Shown here in pieces: positions 33,449-40,266 of a DNA stretch of 64,000 nt. The DNA is taken from the NCBI GenBank assembly GCA_035553515.1, contig DATNDG010000052.1, forward strand, positions 1 to 64,000, given 5' to 3'. Every line of letters begins with the position of its first letter. Positions within the stretch are counted from its first letter, which is position 1. The stretch comes from DAHUYF01 sp035553515. Its GTDB lineage: Bacteria > Pseudomonadota > Alphaproteobacteria > ATCC43930 > CGMCC-115725. The notes beneath the pieces are model-generated. The model did not search any database, was not told the DNA's origin, and worked only from the letters and a program-made list of their open reading frames with translations. The translations under genes and the position numbers were made by a program.

Positions 33449-33470
33449 GACCGGGCCGAAAGCGCCGGTC
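33449..33470. terminator. Hairpin between fabG and acpP
   Basis: GACCGG...CCGGTC with a 10-nt loop lies in the 178-bp gap between fabG and acpP. It could attenuate read-through or stabilise the abundant acpP mRNA. There is no T-run, so intrinsic termination would be weak. The rest of the gap shows no clear promoter. Confidence 0.35.
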
Positions 33471-33528
33471 ACATAACATAGTTCATGGCGGTTTGCCAGC
33501 ATCCGCCCCCCTCGCTCCCCAGCGCACC

Positions 33529-34266
33529 CTAAATCATGGCCATTCCGCCATTGACGTGCAAGGTATGCCCCGTGACATAGCGCGACTCGTCGCTGGCCAG
33601 GAACAACACGCAGGCCGCGACTTCCTCGGGCGTGCCGACCCGCCCCATCGGGATGGCGGTGGCAAGCCGCTGGCGCTGCTCCTCGGCCAGGCTGTCAGTC
33701 ATCGCCGTCGCGATAAAACCCGGGGCGACGCAATTGACGGTGATGCCGCGCGTCGCCACCTCGGCGGCCAGCGCCTTCGACATGCCGATCATGCCGGCCT
33801 TGGCCGCGGCGTAATTGGCTTGCCCGGGATTGCCGGTGACGCCAACGACCGAGGTGATGCCGATGACGCGTCCCCAACGCCGACGCATCATGCCGCGCAA
33901 AGCGGCGCGTGCGAGGCGGAATCCGGCGGTGAGATCGATGTCGATCACCCGCTGCCAGTCCTCGTCCTTCATGCGCAGCGCGAGCTGATCGCGAGTGAGG
34001 CCGGCATTGTTGACGAGAATATCGACCTGTCCTGCGGCCGCCTCGGCGGCCTTGATCAGCGCATCGCCGGCGCCGGGATCTCCGAGATCGGCCGCCGCGA
34101 CGAAGGCGCCCGTCCCCAGCTCCGCGGCAAGCGCTTCGAGCGCCGCTGCGCGCGTGCCGGCCAGCACGACCTTTGCGCCGGCCCCATGCAGCGCCCGCGC
34201 GATCGCGCCGCCGATACCGCCCGATGCGCCGGTGACGAGCGCGCTCTTGCCGCCGAGATCGAACAT
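33529..34266 (-). CDS. fabG: 3-oxoacyl-[ACP] reductase
   Basis: A 245-residue NADPH-dependent short-chain dehydrogenase of fatty acid synthesis. TGASGGIGGAIAR is the cofactor motif, NNAGLTRD is the usual block, and the catalytic Ser-Tyr-Lys are in ITSVVGVTGNPGQANYAAAK. The C-terminal VTGHTLHVNGGMAMI is typical. It is 10 nt after fabD, in the standard order fabD-fabG-acpP-fabF. Confidence 0.96.
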   Translation of the reverse strand: MFDLGGKSALVTGASGGIGGAIARALHGAGAKVVLAGTRAAALEALAAELGTGAFVAAADLGDPGAGDALIKAAEAAAGQVDILVNNAGLTRDQLALRMKDEDWQRVIDIDLTAGFRLARAALRGMMRRRWGRVIGITSVVGVTGNPGQANYAAAKAGMIGMSKALAAEVATRGITVNCVAPGFIATAMTDSLAEEQRQRLATAIPMGRVGTPEEVAACVLFLASDESRYVTGHTLHVNGGMAMI

Positions 34267-34276
34267 CCCTGGATCC

Positions 34277-35218
34277 TCAAAGCGTCTTGACGAAGGTGTC
34301 GATCTCCGCCGGCGCCCCCAGCGCGGCGACGGCGATGTCGCGGTCGATTCGCTTGGCGAGGCCGCTCAAGACCCGGCCGGCGCCAAGCTCGACGAGCTGA
34401 TCGACCCCCGCCTCCTTCATGGCGAGCACACTTTCGCGCCAGCGCACCAGTCCGGTGACTTGCTTGACGAGCAACCGACGTATCTCATCGGGATCGCTGA
34501 CCGGCGCCGCGGTGATATTGGCGACGAGCGGCACATGCGGCTCGCGCAGCGACACTTCGGCGAGCGCTTCCTCCATCTCTCGCGCCGCCGGCGCCATCAG
34601 CGCGCAATGGAAGGGCGCGCTCACCGGCAGCATGATCGAGCGCTTGGCGCCCCGCGCCGCGGCTGCGGCGATGGCGCGCTCGACCGCCGTCTTGTCGCCG
34701 CTGACGACCACTTGCCCGGCCCCGTTGTCATTGGCGACATCGCAGACTTCGCCCTGTGCCGCCTCGCCGACAACCGCACGCGCCGCATCGAGATCGAGAC
34801 CCAGCAGCGCCGCCATCGCACCGGCACCGACCGGCACGGCGCGCTGCATCGCCTGGCCGCGGCGCTTCAGCAGGCGCGCCGCATCGGACAGCGAGAAGGA
34901 GCGTGCGGCCGCCAGCGCCGAGTATTCGCCGAGCGAGTGGCCGGCCACGAAAGCGGCGTGCCGCGTCAACTCGAAACCGCCGTCTCGCTCGAGCACGCGG
35001 AGCACCGCGAGGCTTACCGCCATCAGCGCCGGCTGCGCATTCTCGGTGAGCGTGAGCTCGGCCTCGGGCCCTTCGAACATCAGCCGCGACAGATTCTGCC
35101 GAAGCGCTTCGTCGACTTCCTCGAAGACTTCGCGCGCGGCGACGAAGGCGCCGGCGAGTTCGCGCCCCATGCCGACCGCTTGCGAGCCCTGGCCGGGAAA
35201 GATCAATGCACGCGTCAT
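34277..35218 (-). CDS. fabD: Malonyl-CoA:ACP transacylase
   Basis: A 313-residue enzyme that loads malonate onto AcpP. The catalytic Ser is in FVAGHSLGEYSAL (Ser95), with the Arg/His partners downstream in SAPFHCALMAPA. MTRALIFPGQGSQAVGMG is the standard start at 35218; an extended start 21 codons upstream overlaps the lipoprotein gene and is rejected. It follows the small lipoprotein gene by 13 nt. Confidence 0.96.
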   Translation of the reverse strand: MTRALIFPGQGSQAVGMGRELAGAFVAAREVFEEVDEALRQNLSRLMFEGPEAELTLTENAQPALMAVSLAVLRVLERDGGFELTRHAAFVAGHSLGEYSALAAARSFSLSDAARLLKRRGQAMQRAVPVGAGAMAALLGLDLDAARAVVGEAAQGEVCDVANDNGAGQVVVSGDKTAVERAIAAAAARGAKRSIMLPVSAPFHCALMAPAAREMEEALAEVSLREPHVPLVANITAAPVSDPDEIRRLLVKQVTGLVRWRESVLAMKEAGVDQLVELGAGRVLSGLAKRIDRDIAVAALGAPAEIDTFVKTL

Positions 35219-35231
35219 CGGCAGAATCCGC

Positions 35232-35516
35232 TCAGAACAGGCTGAAGCTGTAGTCCTGGCACCGGGCTTCCTCGTCGACAAGCTGCTTGCCCCCCTCGGC
35301 CGCCAGCGTATCGACCTTCACCGTGTCATAGCCGCGCGTGCAGATCTGATTGAGCTTCGCGTCCAGGAAGCGACGCATCTCGGCGTCTTCCTGCGCCGTC
35401 GCCGTGCCGGCGGCCCGGTCTCCCGATACGCCGAAGACCAGGCGATCGGGCTCCGGCGACGTGCTGCAGGCGCTGGCGATGACGGCGAGCGCGGCGATCA
35501 GGAGCCAACGATGCAT
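35232..35516 (-). CDS. Small predicted lipoprotein upstream of fabD
   Basis: A 94-residue protein with a lipobox (VIASAC|STS, Cys at about residue 17), so probably membrane-anchored by a lipid. Two further Cys (NQICTRG and ARCQDY) may form a disulfide. No family is recognised. It starts the fab cluster, 13 nt ahead of fabD, and is likely cotranscribed with it. The ATG at 35516 was chosen to begin the signal peptide. Confidence 0.65.
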   Translation of the reverse strand: MHRWLLIAALAVIASACSTSPEPDRLVFGVSGDRAAGTATAQEDAEMRRFLDAKLNQICTRGYDTVKVDTLAAEGGKQLVDEEARCQDYSFSLF

Positions 35517-35540
35517 GGCGCTTCCTCGATTGGGCGCCCG

Positions 35541-35569
35541 GGGATAGCACCGCACCGGCCGGGTGTCCA
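35541..35569 (-). promoter_or_regulatory. Possible promoter of the lipoprotein-fab operon
   Basis: On the minus strand TGGACA (35569-35564), a 17-bp spacer and TATCCC (35546-35541) resemble a sigma70 promoter. The -35 matches five of six consensus bases; the -10 is poor. The start would lie near 35534, 18 nt upstream of the lipoprotein ATG. Confidence 0.38.
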
Positions 35570-35586
35570 GCATCGCCGCGGGATTG

Positions 35587-35811
35587 CTAGGATCCTTCGC
35601 GGTTCCGATCGAGCACGCCGTAGCTGGCGGATTTCCGTCCGTCGGTCATAAGCGGGAAGCCTTCGGCGGCAAGACCACGCCGCAGCAGCTCGCGCACGGC
35701 GGCAGCGCGGCTCGGCATGCGCGCGTTGAACCGCCAATCGTCCACCGCCTTCAGCTCCGCCGCCGAAAGCATGAGCTGCAACCGCTCGGGACGCACAAGG
35801 TCAGCTGCCAT
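35587..35811 (-). CDS. Ribbon-helix-helix-like small protein
   Basis: A 74-residue protein whose N-terminal half fits a ribbon-helix-helix DNA-binding fold: a basic strand RPERLQLMLSAAELKAV, then helices including MPSRAAAVRELLRRGLAAEG. RHH proteins dimerise and bind short palindromes, often their own promoter. No toxin gene follows on the same strand, so an antitoxin role is unlikely. The start is next to an AT-rich island with palindromes at 35841-35874. The fold call is by eye. Confidence 0.65.
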   Translation of the reverse strand: MAADLVRPERLQLMLSAAELKAVDDWRFNARMPSRAAAVRELLRRGLAAEGFPLMTDGRKSASYGVLDRNREGS

Positions 35812-35840
35812 GGTCAGCCTCTCGTCAATGCGGCGAAATT

Positions 35841-35874
35841 TAGTTAGCTATTGCAATATAGTAAGTCAATTACT
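35841..35874. promoter_or_regulatory. AT-rich island with two palindromes (operator-like)
   Basis: A perfect 10-bp palindrome, TATTGCAATA (35849-35858), is followed by the inverted repeat AGTAA-GTCAA-TTACT (35860-35874). On the minus strand TTGACT (35869-35864) and TAACTA (35846-35841) are spaced 17 bp apart and could be the RHH gene's promoter, inside the palindromes. The base composition is sharply AT-rich compared with the surroundings. This suits autoregulation of the RHH gene and possibly control of rpsF. Confidence 0.5.
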
Positions 35875-35911
35875 CATTTTAAGCGAGTGGCAGGGGCGCG
35901 GTTGGGCGGGC

Positions 35912-35939
35912 TTGCGCCCGGTCGGCCTTTGTGTATAGT
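35912..35939 (+). promoter_or_regulatory. Promoter of rpsF-rpsR-rplI
   Basis: TTGCGC (35912-35917), a 16-bp spacer and TATAGT (35934-35939) form a plausible sigma70-like promoter. The predicted start near 35946 would leave a leader of about 97 nt before rpsF, long enough to carry a ribosomal-protein operator, although I cannot define one. Confidence 0.5.
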
Positions 35940-36042
35940 CCGCCCCCTCCTTGCCGGCCGGTGCCGGCTAGGCCCGGGCGGCTGACCGTCGGACATTCCG
36001 ACCAGCGCCGGGCCGCGAACAGCCATAAGGAGCGCTGCCTTC

Positions 36043-36468
36043 ATGCCTTTCTATGAGAACGTCTTCATTGCGCGCCAGGACATCTCGGCGGCGCAAGTCG
36101 AGGCCTTGGCGGACGCCTTCACGACGCTCGTCACCGAGCAGGGCGGCCAGGTCGCCAAGCGCGAATACTGGGGTCTGCGGAATATCGCCTACCGCATCAA
36201 GAAGAACCGCAAGGGTCACTACGTGATGCTCAACCTCGACGCGCCGCCCAAAGCGGTGAACGAGCTCGAGCGCAACATGCGCATCAATGAAGATGTGATC
36301 CGCTATCTGACCGTGCGCGTCGAGGCCCTCGAGGAGGGCCCGTCGGCGGTGATGCAGAGCCGCGGCCGGGGCGAGGAGCGCGACCGCGATCGTGATCGCG
36401 GACGGCGCGGCTATGGCGAGCGGGACCGCGAAGAAGCACCGCGTGCCAGCGAAGGAGGCGAGGAATGA
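36043..36468 (+). CDS. rpsF: 30S ribosomal protein S6
   Basis: A 141-residue ribosomal protein. The S6 core runs MPFYENVFIARQDISAAQVEAL to KREYWGLRNIAYRIKKNRKGHY. The C-terminal ~40 residues form a charged Arg/Glu/Asp tail (ERDRDRDRGRRG), longer than in E. coli S6, as often seen in alphaproteobacteria. It pairs with S18 (rpsR), whose gene overlaps by 4 nt. ATAAGGAG supplies the ribosome binding site. Confidence 0.97.
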   Translation: MPFYENVFIARQDISAAQVEALADAFTTLVTEQGGQVAKREYWGLRNIAYRIKKNRKGHYVMLNLDAPPKAVNELERNMRINEDVIRYLTVRVEALEEGPSAVMQSRGRGEERDRDRDRGRRGYGERDREEAPRASEGGEE

Positions 36469-36728
36469 GCGACGGTCATGCTTCGGGCGGCGGACGCCCC
36501 GCGGCGCGGCGGCCGTTCTTCCGCCGGCGGAAATCCTGCCCGTTCTCCGGCCCGCACGCGCCCAAGATCGACTACAAGGACGTGAAGCTGTTGCAGCGCT
36601 TCGTTTCCGAGCGCGGCAAGATCGTGCCGAGCCGCATCACGGCGGTCTCCACCAAGAAGCAGCGCGAACTCGCCCAGGCGATCAAGCGCGCGCGCTTCCT
36701 CGGCCTCCTGCCCTACAGCGTGCAATAA
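36465..36728 (+). CDS. rpsR: 30S ribosomal protein S18
   Basis: An 87-residue ribosomal protein that binds S6 in the small-subunit platform. The family core is FFRRRKSCPFSGPHAPKIDY then RGKIVPSRITAVSTKKQREL. The ATG overlaps the rpsF stop (ATGA). It is followed by rplI 9 nt later. Confidence 0.97.
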   Translation: MSDGHASGGGRPAARRPFFRRRKSCPFSGPHAPKIDYKDVKLLQRFVSERGKIVPSRITAVSTKKQRELAQAIKRARFLGLLPYSVQ

Positions 36729-36737
36729 GAGGGCCCC

Positions 36738-37310
36738 ATGGTCGACGTCATCCTGCTCGAACGTGTCGAGAAGCTGGGCCAGATGGGCCAGGTCGTCAAA
36801 GTGCGGCCGGGCTTCGCGCGCAACTACCTGCTGCCGCAGAAGAAGGCGCTTCGCGCCACCAAGGAGAATCTCGCCTATTTCGAGAAGCAGCGTGCCCAGC
36901 TCGAAGCTCAGAACCTCGCGCGCCGCGGCGAAGCGGAAGAGGTGGCGAAGAAGCTGAACGGGCTCGCGGTCGTCGTCATCCGTCAGGCGGGCGAGAGCGG
37001 CCAGCTCTACGGCTCGGTCACCGCACGCGACGTCGCCGACGCGGTCACCGAGGCGGGCTTCACCATCGGCCGCGGACAGGTGGTGCTGGACAAGGCGATC
37101 AAGACGCTCGGCCTCTACAAGCAGCGCGTCGTGCTCCATCCCGAGGTGTCGGTGACCGTCACCGTCAACGTCGCCCAATCGGCCGAAGAGGCCGAGATGC
37201 AGGCGCGCGGCATCGATCCGGTGCGGCTCGCGCAGGAAGCGGCGGCCCGCGAGGCCTCAGCCGCCGAGCCCGCCGAGCCCGAGGGCGAAGCCAGCCCCGA
37301 GCCGCGCTGA
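36738..37310 (+). CDS. rplI: 50S ribosomal protein L9
   Basis: A 190-residue two-domain ribosomal protein. The N-domain has ILLERVEKLGQMGQVVKV and ARNYLLPQKKALRATKEN, the L9 signature. The C-terminus extends past the usual end in an Ala/Glu/Pro-rich tail (SAAEPAEPEGEASPEPR), a common alphaproteobacterial extra. GAGGGC precedes the ATG. The stop lies 2 nt from the stop of the convergent OsmC gene. Confidence 0.96.
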   Translation: MVDVILLERVEKLGQMGQVVKVRPGFARNYLLPQKKALRATKENLAYFEKQRAQLEAQNLARRGEAEEVAKKLNGLAVVVIRQAGESGQLYGSVTARDVADAVTEAGFTIGRGQVVLDKAIKTLGLYKQRVVLHPEVSVTVTVNVAQSAEEAEMQARGIDPVRLAQEAAAREASAAEPAEPEGEASPEPR

Positions 37311-37312
37311 GC

Positions 37313-37786
37313 TCAGGCCGGCGCGAGCCGGCTGCGCACATTGATCTCCGAGGTCAGGGTGCGGTGCACCGGACACATATCGGCGATCTCCAGCAGCCGC
37401 TGGCGCTGCGCGGCATCGAGCGGTCCGGCGAGTTCGATCTCGCACTCGATGCGATCGATAAAGCCGATCCTGGTCTCACATTCCGCGCAGTCCTCGGCGT
37501 GGATGCGCTGATGCCTGAGCCGCACGGCGATACGCTCCAGCGGCCACTGCTTGCGCCGCGCGTAGAGCCGCAAGGTCATCGCCGTGCAGGCGCCGAGGCT
37601 CATCAGCAGGAGCTCATAAGGATTGGGGCCGGCATCGCTGCCGCCGAGCTGCGTCGGCTCGTCGGCGACAAGCCGATGGCGGCCATCGAGAAGGTACTGC
37701 TTCAAGAGCCCCTCGCCGCTCTCCACCACGAGAATGCTGCCGGGTGAGACCGGCGGCAGCTCCGGACCGGCAGGCGTGTCGCTCAT
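37313..37786 (-). CDS. OsmC family peroxide-detoxifying protein
   Basis: A 157-residue cytoplasmic protein of the OsmC/Ohr superfamily, which reduces peroxides with two cysteines. The likely pair is Cys67 (LMSLGACTAMTLRLY) and Cys139 (IADMCPVHRTL). An additional CAEC motif at 101-104 is unusual and might bind metal. The C-terminal PVHRTLTSEIN is diagnostic of the YhfA/OsmC-like branch. It is convergent with rplI and divergent from the aldo/keto reductase gene. Confidence 0.87.
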   Translation of the reverse strand: MSDTPAGPELPPVSPGSILVVESGEGLLKQYLLDGRHRLVADEPTQLGGSDAGPNPYELLLMSLGACTAMTLRLYARRKQWPLERIAVRLRHQRIHAEDCAECETRIGFIDRIECEIELAGPLDAAQRQRLLEIADMCPVHRTLTSEINVRSRLAPA

Positions 37787-37876
37787 CGCAGCCCCTCCCC
37801 GTTGCGCCCTTCAAAAGGACATTTTGCCTGCATCAGGCGTTCGCGCCAATGGACGGAAGCGAGAGGGAATTGCGCG

Positions 37877-38710
37877 ATGCGACAGGTAGCCCTGCCCGGC
37901 GGCGAGAGGGTCCCGGCGCTCGGCCTCGGCACCTGGGGCATGGGCGAGGCGCGCCGCGGCGCTGCCGACGAAGCGGCCGCGCTGACCCTTGGCATCGAGC
38001 TCGGCATGACGCTCATCGACACGGCCGAGATGTATGGCGAAGGCGGTGCCGAGGAGCTGGTCGGCAAGGTCATCGCCGGCCGGCGGCAGTCGCTCTTCAT
38101 CGTCAGCAAGGTCTATCCGCATAACGCGACGCGCCCCGGAGCGATCGCCGCCTGCGAGCGCAGTTTGAAGCGGCTCGGGACCGACCGGATCGACCTTTAC
38201 CTGCTGCATTGGCGGGGCGAGGTGCCGCTCGCCGAGACGCTCGAGGGCTTCCTCGAGCTGCGACGCAGCGGCAAGATCCGCCATTACGGCGTCAGCAATC
38301 TCGACACGGCCGATATGGAGGAATGGTGCGCCCTCGCCGGCGGCGAGGCGACGGCCACCGACCAGGTGCTCTACAATCTCAGCCGCCGGGGCGTCGAATG
38401 GGAACTTCTACCCTGGCTGCGCCGGCACGGCATGCCGGTGATGGCTTACTCGCCCATCGAGCAGGGTCGGCTGCTGCGCCATCGCGCGCTCGCCGCGGTG
38501 GCGCGGCGGCATGACGCGACCCCCGCCCAGATCGCGCTGGCATGGCTCATCCGCCAGGAGGGGGTCATCGCCATCCCGAAAGCGGCCCTACCCCAGCATG
38601 CCCGTGAGAATCGTCGGGCGCTCGATATAACCCTTTCGGCGGAGGATCTGGCAGAGCTCGATCAGGGCTTCCCGCCGCCGCGCCGTGCCGAGCCCCTTGC
38701 CATGCTCTAG
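37877..38710 (+). CDS. Aldo/keto reductase
   Basis: A 277-residue NADPH-dependent TIM-barrel oxidoreductase. The catalytic tetrad is visible: Asp48 and Tyr53 in LIDTAEMYGEGG, Lys78 in IVSKVYP, His111 in YLLHWRG. VMAYSPIEQGRL and the C-terminal IPKAALPQHARENRRALDI are the coenzyme-binding blocks. The ATG at 37877 follows GAGAGGGAA. The closest relatives by pattern are YeaE-like reductases acting on methylglyoxal and similar carbonyls; the real substrate is unknown. Confidence 0.87.
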   Translation: MRQVALPGGERVPALGLGTWGMGEARRGAADEAAALTLGIELGMTLIDTAEMYGEGGAEELVGKVIAGRRQSLFIVSKVYPHNATRPGAIAACERSLKRLGTDRIDLYLLHWRGEVPLAETLEGFLELRRSGKIRHYGVSNLDTADMEEWCALAGGEATATDQVLYNLSRRGVEWELLPWLRRHGMPVMAYSPIEQGRLLRHRALAAVARRHDATPAQIALAWLIRQEGVIAIPKAALPQHARENRRALDITLSAEDLAELDQGFPPPRRAEPLAML

Positions 38711-38738
38711 GCGAATGGAGCGGCCCCAAGCGCGGCTC

Positions 38739-38768
38739 TTGTAACGGCGGGCTCAGTTGCGAGATAGT
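38739..38768 (+). promoter_or_regulatory. Possible promoter of cfa
   Basis: TTGTAA (38739-38744), an 18-bp spacer and GATAGT (38763-38768) lie in the 103-bp gap between the aldo/keto reductase and cfa. The predicted start near 38775 would give a 39-nt leader containing the GGGAGGA ribosome binding site. Confidence 0.35.
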
Positions 38769-38813
38769 TGAGGGAAACCAACGAGTCACGGCTCTCCAGG
38801 GAGGACGGCACCG

Positions 38814-40055
38814 ATGCTGTTGACCTATCTGCTTCGTCACCTGGTGAGTCAGGGCACGCTGCGCGTCATCGACGCACAGGGCACGGTTCAAACTTTCGCC
38901 GGCGGCGACCCCGGGCCGACGATCACCATCCGGCTCAGGGACCGCTCGCTGGGCCGCAAGCTCTTCCTCAATCCGCGGCTCTACCTCGGCGAAGCCTTCA
39001 TGAACGGCACGCTGATTATCGAGGATGCCAGCGTCTACGACTTCCTCGATTTCCTTGGCGCCAATATGAATCTTGCGCCGCACACCCTGCTGACGCCGCT
39101 CTATAACGGCTTCGGCCGCGCCTTCCGCGTGTTCCAGCAATACAACCCGCTGCGCCGCGCCCGGGCCAATGTCGCGCACCATTACGACCTCTCGGACACG
39201 CTCTACGACCTCTTCCTGGATGCGGACCGGCAATACTCCTGCGCCTATTTCCTCGTGCCCGACCAGGGAATCGAGGAAGCCCAGGCCAACAAGAAGCGCC
39301 ATCTCGCGGCAAAGCTGCTGCTGCGGCCCGGCCAGAAGGTTCTCGATATCGGCTGCGGCTGGGGCGGGCTTGCGCTGTATCTCGCGCGCGAATGCGACGT
39401 CTCGGTGACCGGCCTTACGCTCTCGAGCGAGCAGCTCAAGGTGGCGCGCCAACGCGCCGAGGCGGCCGGCCTCGCCGACCGGGTGCGTTTCGAGCTGTGC
39501 GACTACCGCGAGGCCGAGGGCCGGTATGACCGGATCGTCTCGGTCGGCATGTTCGAGCATGTCGGGGTGGTCCACTACCCGACCTTCTTCCGCAAGGTGA
39601 AGGAACTGCTGGCCGAGGATGGCGTCGCGCTGCTCCACTCGATCGGCCGGCACGATGGTCCCGGCGCCACCAATCCGTGGCTGCGCAAATACATCTTCCC
39701 CGGCGGCTACTCGCCGGCGGTCTCCGAAGTGGTGCCGGTGGTGGAGCGCACGGGGCTCTGGATCACCGACATCGAGATCCTACGCCTGCACTACGCCGAA
39801 ACGCTGCGCGCCTGGCGGCAGCGCTTCAACGCCAATCGCGAGCGCGTCCGGGCGCTTTACGACGAACGCTTCTGCCGCATGTGGGAATTCTATCTCGCGG
39901 GCTCCGAAATCGCGTTCCGCCACCAGGGCCACATGAATTTCCAGATGCAGCTCGCCAAGCGCGTGGACACCGTGCCGCTGACGCGCGACTACATCACCGA
40001 TTTCGAGCGCAGCCACCGCGCCCCCGCCGCCGAGCGCATCCGGGCACGCGCCTAG
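38814..40055 (+). CDS. cfa: Cyclopropane-fatty-acyl-phospholipid synthase
   Basis: A 413-residue SAM-dependent enzyme that adds a methylene bridge to unsaturated acyl chains of membrane lipids. The N-terminal lipid-binding part precedes the SAM motif VLDIGCGWGGLALYLA (residues 176-191). HHYDLSDTLYDLFLD, MFEHVG and FPGGYSPAVSEV are the catalytic-domain blocks. GGGAGGA is a good ribosome binding site. It stands alone between the reductase and dnaB. Confidence 0.93.
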   Translation: MLLTYLLRHLVSQGTLRVIDAQGTVQTFAGGDPGPTITIRLRDRSLGRKLFLNPRLYLGEAFMNGTLIIEDASVYDFLDFLGANMNLAPHTLLTPLYNGFGRAFRVFQQYNPLRRARANVAHHYDLSDTLYDLFLDADRQYSCAYFLVPDQGIEEAQANKKRHLAAKLLLRPGQKVLDIGCGWGGLALYLARECDVSVTGLTLSSEQLKVARQRAEAAGLADRVRFELCDYREAEGRYDRIVSVGMFEHVGVVHYPTFFRKVKELLAEDGVALLHSIGRHDGPGATNPWLRKYIFPGGYSPAVSEVVPVVERTGLWITDIEILRLHYAETLRAWRQRFNANRERVRALYDERFCRMWEFYLAGSEIAFRHQGHMNFQMQLAKRVDTVPLTRDYITDFERSHRAPAAERIRARA

Positions 40056-40167
40056 CGCAGCAAACTGGGACACTCCGGCCGGAAGCCGCCGCGCCGCGAC
40101 TTTCGGCCGCGCCTCACCCGCGCTGCGGACCGGCCTAACGCCCGCGAGCGACTCGGCGTCCCCGCCT

Positions 40168-40221
40168 TCCACAGGCCTGTGCATGGAATGGTCATGTCCA
40201 CAGGCGACGCGAGTTGATAAC
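40168..40221. promoter_or_regulatory. dnaB upstream region: TCCACAGG repeats and 12-bp palindrome
   Basis: The octamer TCCACAGG occurs at 40168-40175 and 40197-40204. The first copy is part of a perfect 12-bp palindrome, CACAGGCCTGTG (40170-40181). ATGTCCACA at 40194-40202 matches the DnaA box TTATCCACA in seven of nine positions. A TTGATAACAT stretch follows at 40214 and may carry the -10 of dnaB. Regulation of dnaB by DnaA is possible but unproven. Confidence 0.35.
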
Positions 40222-40266
40222 ATTCCCGTCGAGTTCGACACCCTCCGTCCGGTATCTGTGCAGCAC

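Noticed and set aside
35587..35811. The RHH protein as an antitoxin of a toxin-antitoxin pair
   Set aside because: No small toxin-like gene (RelE/ParE, PIN, HicA) follows or precedes it; its neighbours are the fab lipoprotein and rpsF.
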